Origin: Bacteroidales bacterium
GTDB taxonomy: Bacteria; Bacteroidota; Bacteroidia; Bacteroidales; Muribaculaceae
Length of the DNA: 37,534 nucleotides
NCBI GenBank assembly: GCA_020859845.1
Contig: JAJBVL010000046.1
Location: 1-37,534, forward strand
Direction of reading: 5' to 3'
Shown: piece after piece, positions 7,686-13,590 of the stretch
How the letters are laid out: every line of letters starts with the position of its first letter
Position numbering within the stretch: the stretch's first letter is position 1
The notes under the pieces: generated by a model
What the model saw: the letters and a program-made list of their open reading frames with translations, nothing else
Database searches by the model: none
What the model was told of the DNA's origin: nothing
Translations under genes and position numbers: made by a program

Positions 7686-8413
7686 CCACGCGAGAAGCTG
7701 CGATAAGTGTCGTAGGGAATATCCTCTTGTGGCTCCTCCAACTCGCCATCGCCAGGCAGATGCCATGCCAGATATTTTGTAGGCAGTCCGCGCGACAGCC
7801 ATTGCTGTTCATAATACGTGCGGATGCTTAGCACATCGTCAAGATATTGGCTCTCATAGAGATTGTCGGTGTCGGCCTCCATCTCCAAGCCATTGAGCGA
7901 GGTCATAGCGCGTGTATAAGTGTAAAGGAATGGGGAGTCGGTCTTGAGATGCACCACACCCCTATCCCTCATCACCTGCCGATAAAGCTCCATAAAGCGC
8001 GTGGAGGTCAAGCGCTTGCGCACCTTCTTCATCTGAGGGTCGGGAAACGTAATCCATATCTCAGCCACCTCTCCCGGAGCGAAGAAGGCAGGGAGCAGTT
8101 CGATGTTGGTGCGTAGAAAGGCCACATTCGTAAGGCCTTCGTCGCGAGCTTGACAAGCGCCTGTCCACATTCGTGCCCCCTTGATGTCGATACCAATATA
8201 GTTGCAGTCGGGTCGCAGGCGAGCCATCCCCACGGTGTATTCTCCTTTTCCACACCCCAGCTCTATTATGATAGGATTGTCATTGTGGAAGTAATCTTCA
8301 TGCCAGTGGCCACGCAAGGGGAAGCCCTGGGCATCCAATACGCCAAAGGGCACTTGCATCACGCAGTCGATGGTTTCCATCTCGCGAAACTTCTTCAATT
8401 TGTTTTTTCCCAT
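7616..8413 (-). CDS. trmB: tRNA (guanine-N7)-methyltransferase TrmB
   Basis: TrmB methylates N7 of G46 in the tRNA variable loop, using S-adenosylmethionine. The SAM site IIELGCGKGEYT (49-60) and YIGIDIKG are followed by the family-specific ITFPDPQMKKVRKRL (121-135), then RGVVHLKTDSPFLYTYT. The length of 265 is a little long, because the final 25 or so residues (TGAASLNAASESGSEE) are a low-complexity tail. This tail is the part that overlaps the lipoprotein gene on the + strand. The ATG at 8413 gives the usual GKNKLKKF N-terminus. It diverges from mrp across 68 bp. Confidence 0.95.
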   Translation of the reverse strand: MGKNKLKKFREMETIDCVMQVPFGVLDAQGFPLRGHWHEDYFHNDNPIIIELGCGKGEYTVGMARLRPDCNYIGIDIKGARMWTGACQARDEGLTNVAFLRTNIELLPAFFAPGEVAEIWITFPDPQMKKVRKRLTSTRFMELYRQVMRDRGVVHLKTDSPFLYTYTRAMTSLNGLEMEADTDNLYESQYLDDVLSIRTYYEQQWLSRGLPTKYLAWHLPGDGELEEPQEDIPYDTYRSFSRGYLETHPTGAASLNAASESGSEE

Positions 8414-8430
8414 ACAATTATATAACTTTG
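8399..8430 (+). promoter_or_regulatory. mrp promoter (TTTG - 20 bp - TAACTTTG)
   Basis: TTTG at 8399-8402 and TAACTTTG at 8423-8430 are 20 bp apart, exactly the Bacteroidetes sigma-ABfr arrangement (TTTG at -33, TAnnTTTG at -7). The expected start of transcription is near 8437, about 45 bases before the mrp ATG. The -33 box lies inside the first codons of the divergent trmB gene. Confidence 0.65.
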
Positions 8431-8449
8431 CTGAGCGAATTTTAATCTA

Positions 8450-8457
8450 CAAAAGTA
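8450..8457 (-). promoter_or_regulatory. Probable trmB promoter -7 box
   Basis: Read on the minus strand this is TACTTTTG, a fit to the Bacteroidetes -7 consensus TAnnTTTG. Transcription would start near 8443, giving a leader of about 30 bases. A TTTG at 8472-8475 is only 14 bp upstream, closer than the usual 19-21, so the -33 element is weak or absent. Confidence 0.45.
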
Positions 8458-8481
8458 AGAAATAAATCTGACAAAGAGGCT

Positions 8482-9579
8482 ATGACTCTATATCCAAAAC
8501 TCATCTTAGAGGCCCTGAGCCACGTGCGCTATCCGGGCAACGGCCAGAACATCGTGGAACTGGGCATGGTGGAAGACGACATACGCATCGACGGCATGTC
8601 GGTGAGTTTCTCGCTCATCTTCCCCAAGGCTACCGACCCGTTTATGAAGTCGGTGACCAAGGCTGCCGAGACAGCTATCCACACGTATATCAGTGAGGAC
8701 GTGAAGGTGACCATCGCCGACAAGACGGCTCCCGCGCCAGCTCCTAAGCCCATCAATCCACTGCCCGGCGTAAAAAATATTATTGGCATCGCTTCGGGTA
8801 AAGGCGGTGTGGGCAAGAGCACTGTGGCAAGCAATCTGGCAGTGGCGCTTGCTGCCGAGGGCTACAAGGTGGGCCTTCTCGATGCTGATATCTTCGGGCC
8901 ATCGGTGCCCAAGATGTTTGGCGTGGAGGATGAGCCTCTCTATATGCACGAGGTGGATGGGCGCAATCTTATCATCCCCCTTGAGCGCTATGGAGTGAAG
9001 GTGCTGTCGATAGGTTTCCTGGTAGATAAAGAGAGCGCCGTGGTGTGGCGCGGTTCGATGGCCTCCAATGCCCTAAAGCAACTGATAGAGGAGGCGGACT
9101 GGGGCGAACTCGACTACTTCCTCATCGACATGCCTCCCGGCACGAGCGATATCCACTTGACGCTCGTACAGACACTGGCCATGACAGGCGTAATCATCGT
9201 CAGCACGCCTCAGCAGGTAGCTTTGGCTGATGCTCGCAAAGGGATAGCCATGTTTGTTGGGGATAAGGTCAACGTGCCTATACTGGGAATTGTAGAAAAT
9301 ATGGCGTGGTTTACCCCGGAAAAGCACCCCGATGAACGATACTATATCTTTGGTCGCGACGGCGCGGCTGAGCTGGCTAAAAAGCTGGGAGTAAGGCTGC
9401 TGGCACAAGTACCGATGGTGGGTAGCATCTGCGAAGGAGGTGATAGCGGAGAGCCGATAGCCCTCAAGGACACTATCACGGGAGAGGCATTCCGCCACTT
9501 GGCCCACGAGGTGATCGACGCCGTAGACCACCGAAACGCCACCCTGCCCCCAACCCACAAAGTAGAACTCAAGCACTAA
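8482..9579 (+). CDS. mrp: Mrp/ApbC family Fe-S cluster carrier ATPase
   Basis: Mrp/ApbC (NBP35 family) is a cytoplasmic P-loop ATPase that binds and transfers Fe-S clusters. The N-terminal MIP18/DUF59-like domain (about 1-80) and a Pro/Ala linker are followed by the deviant Walker A SGKGGVGKST (105-114), LLDADIFGPS, DMPPGTSDIHLTL and a C-terminal FGRDGAAELAKKLGVRLLAQVP. The length of 365 is typical. In many members the cluster ligands are a CxxC between ENM and YYIFG; here that stretch reads AWFTPEKHPDER, without Cys. I recall similar Cys-free loops in other Bacteroidetes. It has its own promoter and is divergent from trmB. A hairpin follows at 9588-9629. Confidence 0.92.
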   Translation: MTLYPKLILEALSHVRYPGNGQNIVELGMVEDDIRIDGMSVSFSLIFPKATDPFMKSVTKAAETAIHTYISEDVKVTIADKTAPAPAPKPINPLPGVKNIIGIASGKGGVGKSTVASNLAVALAAEGYKVGLLDADIFGPSVPKMFGVEDEPLYMHEVDGRNLIIPLERYGVKVLSIGFLVDKESAVVWRGSMASNALKQLIEEADWGELDYFLIDMPPGTSDIHLTLVQTLAMTGVIIVSTPQQVALADARKGIAMFVGDKVNVPILGIVENMAWFTPEKHPDERYYIFGRDGAAELAKKLGVRLLAQVPMVGSICEGGDSGEPIALKDTITGEAFRHLAHEVIDAVDHRNATLPPTHKVELKH

Positions 9580-9587
9580 CCCCGGAT

Positions 9588-9629
9588 CCCCCATTCGCCT
9601 GCAAATCCAAAGATACCAGGCAATGGGGG
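9588..9629 (+). terminator. Possible terminator hairpin after mrp
   Basis: CCCCATTCGCCTG (9589-9601) pairs with CAGGCAATGGGG (9617-9628) apart from a single bulged base, with a 15-base loop. It lies eight bases after the mrp stop. There is no T-run after it, so intrinsic termination is uncertain. It marks the boundary between the mrp gene and the repeat array. Confidence 0.45.
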
Positions 9630-9643
9630 GCCCCCTCCTTATC

Positions 9644-9813
9644 CACGGATGCACACGGATGACTCGGATGAACTCGGATGACTCGGATGAACTCGGATGA
9701 CTCGGATGCACACGGAGTGCTCGGATGGACACGGATTGCTCGGATGCAGACGGATTGCACGGATGGACACGGATTGCTCGGATGCAGACGGATTGCACGG
9801 ATGGACACGGATG
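9644..9813 (+). repeat. Degenerate ~10-bp tandem array, left of the GxxExxY gene
   Basis: The tract consists of about 17 units of the form (CA/CT)CGGAT(G/T)-N, for example ACTCGGATGA, CACACGGATG and GACACGGATT. Higher-order periods are visible: a 19-20-bp alternation at 9661-9710 and a 38-bp unit starting at 9723 and 9761. It is open in several frames and produces artificial IRVHP-like peptides, which are not genes. The array at 10351-10482 has the same core in the opposite orientation. Confidence 0.9.
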
Positions 9814-9888
9814 AGGGAGTATAGATTACGCGGAAAGGAATATGGGGAAAAATATGGAGAAGATAGAGAAAGGTAGGAGATTTTTATT

Positions 9889-9896
9889 TATTTTTG
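9889..9896 (+). promoter_or_regulatory. Possible promoter -7 box for the GxxExxY gene
   Basis: TATTTTTG fits TAnnTTTG. Transcription would begin near 9903, about 30 bases before the ATT codon at 9933. No TTTG lies 19-21 bp upstream, so only the -7 box supports it. Confidence 0.35.
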
Positions 9897-9932
9897 TAAA
9901 GTAATAAACTTAAAACTTCTTTCACTACTAGA

Positions 9933-10310
9933 ATTGATAAACAACTTTTACAGGAGAAAGAGCGCTATGATATTATAGGTGCGGTTTTTCAAGTGCACAA
10001 CACTTTAGGGTGTGGTTTCTCTGAGAAACTCTATCAAGATGCTTTAGAAATTGAATTTTTACAGAGGGGAATTCCTTTTGGAAGAGAAAAACGCTTAGTA
10101 GCCTTTTACAGAGGTTATCAACTTAAACATGACTTCTCTGTCGATTTCATGTGTTATGGCAATATAGTCGTAGAATGCAAGGCCACCCAAGCAATAGAAA
10201 CTTTTCATAGAGCTCAGATACTCAATTATATGAAAGTCGCCGCCAGCCAAGTTGGCCTCCTCATCAACTTTGGCGCCCCCTCACTCCTCTTTGAACCTTT
10301 TATTCTCTAA
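9933..10310 (+). CDS. GxxExxY family protein (PD-(D/E)XK nuclease-like), start uncertain
   Basis: The family name motif is GFSEKLY. A PD-(D/E)XK-type active site is suggested by the Asp of FSVDF followed by the Glu and Lys of VVECKA. In this family the conserved N-terminus has the form YxIIGAxxEVHxxLG. Here YDIIGAVFQVHNTLG is encoded from 9966 on, upstream of the first usable GTG at 9993. Between the in-frame stop at 9897 and 9993 there is no ATG, GTG or TTG. I placed the start at ATT 9933 (then DKQLLQEKERYDIIGA), which suits the promoter box at 9889. The GTG at 9993 would remove the conserved strand, and a start-codon loss making it a pseudogene is also possible. The gene is much more AT-rich than its neighbours, which suggests transfer. 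Function is unproven. Confidence 0.7.
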   Translation: MDKQLLQEKERYDIIGAVFQVHNTLGCGFSEKLYQDALEIEFLQRGIPFGREKRLVAFYRGYQLKHDFSVDFMCYGNIVVECKATQAIETFHRAQILNYMKVAASQVGLLINFGAPSLLFEPFIL

Positions 10311-10350
10311 TACTTCCCTTTCCAGTAATTCCAGTAAATACATGTCCATC

Positions 10351-10482
10351 TGCATTAATCCGTGTTAATCTGTGTTAATCCGTGTCATCCGCGTTATCCG
10401 CGTTAATCCGTGTCATCCGTGTTAATCCGTGTTAATCCGTGTCAGTCCGTGTCAGTCCGTGTCAGTCCGTGTTGTTACGTGG
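10351..10482 (+). repeat. Degenerate ~10-bp tandem array, right of the GxxExxY gene
   Basis: About 12 units of TCCGTGTTAA / TCCGTGTCA / TCCGCGTTA follow one another, for example three consecutive copies of GTCAGTCCGT from 10441. On the minus strand the core reads ACACGGAT, the same as the core of the left array, so the two arrays are inverted around the GxxExxY gene. The remaining 10483-10544 before trkH holds a GC-rich stretch (CCCTCC and GGGAGGG at 10508-10526) that could form a weak terminator stem. Confidence 0.9.
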
Positions 10483-10544
10483 TTGGTGCGGGGCGTAGCC
10501 GACCGCCCCTCCTTTTGGCGGGAGGGCCGAGTGGGTCCGTGGAT

Positions 10545-12017
10545 TTATTTGTGCCAAAAGCCGGGGGTGAAGAGGATGAGGACAGTGAAGACTTCGAGGC
10601 GCCCCACGAGCATCAGCAGCGAGAGAATCCACTTGCCTACATCGGGGATCACCTCGTAGCTCTCGCCATAGCCGGTGATGCCCGCGCCAAGGCCCGTGTT
10701 GCTTATACACGAGAAGGATGAGAAGAAGCTATCCACCAGCGGTATGCCCACGGCCGTCAGCAGTATGCCTCCCACCATGATTATCATCACGTAGAGACAC
10801 AGGAAAGCTATCACCTTCGACACCGTGTCGGGTGGCACCACCTTGCCGTTGACCCTCACACTCAAGATAGCATTAGGATGCACGCAGCGATACAATTCGT
10901 TGCGTGTATTCTTTAATAGATATATCAGGCGGTCGATCTTCGCTCCACCACTCGTAGAGCCAGCACACGCCCCGAAAAACATCATCACAAACACCAGCGC
11001 CAGAACGAATATACCCCAGTTCTCAAAGTTGCTCACCGTCAAGCCTGTCGACGTCAAGGTAGACACTATCTGAAACAGAGGGTCGATGGTCAACGCCTTG
11101 AGCGAATAGACGGCTCCGTGGCGATAGATGGCGATGACAAACAGCACATAGGCCACGAGGATAATCTTGACGTAGGTCTTAAACACGTCGTTGCGCCAGA
11201 AGCAGCGCCAGTCGCCACGACCAGCACGATAGATAAGGCCGAAGTTGACACCGCCGAGAAACATAAATATCGTGATAACCACATCCACATACGTAGAGCT
11301 CCAGGCTCCGATGCTCTCATCGCGCGTAGAGAAGCCGCCTGTGGAGATGCTCGAGAAAGCATGGCAGAGGCTCTCAAAGAAGTCCATCGGGCCGGCCCAG
11401 AGGAGCAGACAGAGGAGTGCCGACAGAATGAAATACACGCCCCAGAGGCCCTTGGCGGTCTGACTGATACGCGGACGAATCTTATCGTGGGTGATGCCCG
11501 TCACCTCCGCGTTAAACATCTGCATACCCCCCGAATGGTTGAGCATGGGCAGAACAGCCAGCGTGAACAGAATGATACCCATACCACCCAACCACTGCAT
11601 CAGGCAGCGCCACAACACCAACCCATGCGACAGCGACTCTATCGACGTCATGACAGTGGCGCCAGTGGTGGTAAAGCCCGACATCGCCTCAAAAAAGGCA
11701 TCGCTGACACTCATCGGCGAGGAGGCAAGCAAGAAAGGCACCATCCCGAAGAGCGAGAAGACCACCCACACCAGCGCCGTCAGTAAGAAACCCTCGCGCT
11801 TGCCCATATCCGTGTAGCGCGGGTGGAGGCCAAAGGTGAGACCTATGCCGGCGAGGAGCGTCAAGCCAAAGGCCACAAGAAAACCCAGATAGTCGGTTTC
11901 GCCATAGATGAGGCATGTGATGAGTGGCACAAGCATAAAGAATGCCTCAATCATCAAGAGCCACCCGATGACCCTCAACAACATCTTCACGTTGATTACC
12001 TGCAACTTCTTAGCCAT
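10545..12017 (-). CDS. trkH: Trk potassium uptake system membrane subunit TrkH
   Basis: TrkH is the K+-conducting integral membrane subunit, gated by the cytoplasmic NAD/ATP-binding TrkA. Strongly hydrophobic helices occur throughout. The four selectivity-filter P-loops are recognisable: SGFTTTGATVM, SISTGGFST, LTSTGLTVS and CISNTGLGAG. The cytoplasmic loop motif GACAGSTSGGAKIDR, near the third repeat, is typical. The 490-residue length fits. The ATG at 12017 gives MAKKLQVINVKMLLRVIGW. trkA lies upstream in the same direction, separated by a 232-bp repeat element instead of the usual short gap. Confidence 0.95.
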   Translation of the reverse strand: MAKKLQVINVKMLLRVIGWLLMIEAFFMLVPLITCLIYGETDYLGFLVAFGLTLLAGIGLTFGLHPRYTDMGKREGFLLTALVWVVFSLFGMVPFLLASSPMSVSDAFFEAMSGFTTTGATVMTSIESLSHGLVLWRCLMQWLGGMGIILFTLAVLPMLNHSGGMQMFNAEVTGITHDKIRPRISQTAKGLWGVYFILSALLCLLLWAGPMDFFESLCHAFSSISTGGFSTRDESIGAWSSTYVDVVITIFMFLGGVNFGLIYRAGRGDWRCFWRNDVFKTYVKIILVAYVLFVIAIYRHGAVYSLKALTIDPLFQIVSTLTSTGLTVSNFENWGIFVLALVFVMMFFGACAGSTSGGAKIDRLIYLLKNTRNELYRCVHPNAILSVRVNGKVVPPDTVSKVIAFLCLYVMIIMVGGILLTAVGIPLVDSFFSSFSCISNTGLGAGITGYGESYEVIPDVGKWILSLLMLVGRLEVFTVLILFTPGFWHK

Positions 12018-12023
12018 CCTTCA

Positions 12024-12245
12024 ATCCTCCACCAACCCCGTAGGGGTTGTTCCAATTAGCATTGGGCATTCGTTCCCATCCACCAACCCCGTAGGGGTTG
12101 TTCCGATTAGCATTGGACGTTCGTTCCCATCCACCAACCCCGTAGGGGTTGTTCCAATTAGGGCTATTTGAAAGAATCCCTACGGGATTCAATGGCTTCT
12201 GTGTCATCTTGTGCTATTTGAAAGAATCCCTACGGGATTCAACGG
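12024..12245 (-). repeat. Compound palindromic repeat element, copy 2 (between trkA and trkH)
   Basis: On the + strand there are three copies of CAACCCCGTAGGGGTTG (12033-12049, 12084-12100, 12135-12151; 51-bp period), then two of GAATCCCTACGGGATTC (12174-12190, 12224-12240; 50-bp period). Its reverse complement reproduces the element at 5142-5308, including spacers such as CAAATAGCACAAGATGACAC, with one extra CAACCCC unit. Relative to the direction of transcription both copies have the same order: GAATCCC units first, CAACCCC units second. It fills the entire trkA-trkH gap, so it is transcribed if the two genes form one operon. Confidence 0.92.
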
Positions 12246-12249
12246 GTTC

Positions 12250-13584
12250 TTAAGTAAACAACCGCTCTATCTTATGGATGGCCCCCTGCAGACAGAACAC
12301 CACCACATGGTCGCCTGCCTGTATCTGCGTCATACCTCCCACGAGCATACCTTTGCCGTCGCGGATAAGACCGGCAAGAGTCATGTCGCGCGACAGCCCA
12401 AGATCCTTCACCAAAGCACGAGTCACCTTGGCTCCGGGCATTACCTCAAGCTCCGCCACATCGGCATCGGCCAGAGCCATAAACTTGGAACTCTGGGTGT
12501 CGCTGCTCAGCAACATCTGAAATATAGAGCTCGAAGCCAGTAGTTTCTTGTTGATAATGGTACCGATATTGAGATTCTCAGCCTGAGAGATAAACTGCAC
12601 CTCCTCCACCTCGGCTATCGTCTTATGCACGCCATACTCCTTTGCTGAGAGCGACGACAGGATGTTGGTCTCGCTGCTATCGGTCAGTGCCACAAAGGCA
12701 TCCATATCCTCTATGCCCTCCTCGATGAGCGTGTCGGCATCGCGGGCATCGGCGTGGACTATACGTGCCCCGGGGCATCGCTCCACAAGCTTGAGGCAGC
12801 GGTCGCGATTGATCTCCAGTATCTTAAAGCGATAGCGATCGCCCACGAGAGCCACCAGACGCACAGCAATGCGACTGCCGCCCATGATGAGTACATTGCG
12901 GATATTCTCTTGGCGCTTACCGCAGATGTCGCGTATGTCGTTGATATGGTCGCGAGTAGTGGTAAAGTAGAGAATGTCGGCTGGATGAATGATGTCGTCG
13001 CCACGCGGTATTATAGTCTCGTGATTGCGCTTGATGGCTGCCACGTGAAAGAAGTGTTGCTGCATGGCCAGTTCCTTGAGCTGCATACCGCAGAGACGAG
13101 CCCCCTCGCGTATCTTGACACCCACCACCAGCAGTTCGCCATCGTGGATCTCAAACCACGTGCGCACCCACGTGCGTTCCAGCGCCTGTGCTATCTCCTT
13201 GGCAGCGAGATATTCAGGATACACCAGCTGGTTGACACCGAGATGCTTAAAGTAAGGGCGATTTTGCTCCTCGGTAAACTCGTAATTGTCGATGCGAGCC
13301 ACAGTGCGCTTGGCACCGAGACTCTTGGCCATCGAGCAAGCCACGACGTTGCGCGTCTCGTAGGGAGTGACGGCTATAAACAAGTCGCAGTCTCCCACAC
13401 CCGCCTCGCGCTGCACACGAAAGGAGGTAGGAGCGCCTTGGAGCGTCATAAGGTTGTAGTTGGCATCGAGCGAGGCCAAGGTGGTGCCATTGCTGTCGAT
13501 GAGCGTGATGTCTTGCTCCTCGCGTGAGAGGAGTTTGGCCAGATGAAGGCCCACTTCGCCAGCGCCAGCTATCACTATCTTCAT
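12250..13584 (-). CDS. trkA: Trk potassium uptake regulatory subunit TrkA
   Basis: TrkA is the peripheral cytoplasmic subunit that binds NAD(H) and gates TrkH. It has two RCK repeats. The first Rossmann motif is IVIAGAGEVGLHLAKLLS (3-20), with acidic strand end LIDSN; the second is VLIMGGSRIAVRLVALVG, with ILEINRD. Each is followed by a TrkA-C domain (LLVVGVKIREGARLCG and LEVMPGAKVTRALVKDLG). The 444-residue length is normal for a double-RCK TrkA. The start ATG lies six bases after the dxs stop, so it is co-transcribed with dxs. Confidence 0.95.
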   Translation of the reverse strand: MKIVIAGAGEVGLHLAKLLSREEQDITLIDSNGTTLASLDANYNLMTLQGAPTSFRVQREAGVGDCDLFIAVTPYETRNVVACSMAKSLGAKRTVARIDNYEFTEEQNRPYFKHLGVNQLVYPEYLAAKEIAQALERTWVRTWFEIHDGELLVVGVKIREGARLCGMQLKELAMQQHFFHVAAIKRNHETIIPRGDDIIHPADILYFTTTRDHINDIRDICGKRQENIRNVLIMGGSRIAVRLVALVGDRYRFKILEINRDRCLKLVERCPGARIVHADARDADTLIEEGIEDMDAFVALTDSSETNILSSLSAKEYGVHKTIAEVEEVQFISQAENLNIGTIINKKLLASSSIFQMLLSSDTQSSKFMALADADVAELEVMPGAKVTRALVKDLGLSRDMTLAGLIRDGKGMLVGGMTQIQAGDHVVVFCLQGAIHKIERLFT

Positions 13585-13590
13585 CAGCGT

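Noticed and set aside
9569-9808. Minus-strand open frames encoding IRVHPS-type repeats beside mrp
   Set aside because: They are translations of the 10-bp degenerate array; the same array is open in several frames and no start context or conserved domain exists.
10483-10544. Attachment site or transposon end beside the GxxExxY cassette
   Set aside because: No target-site duplication, tRNA or integrase was found; only a GC-rich stretch is visible.
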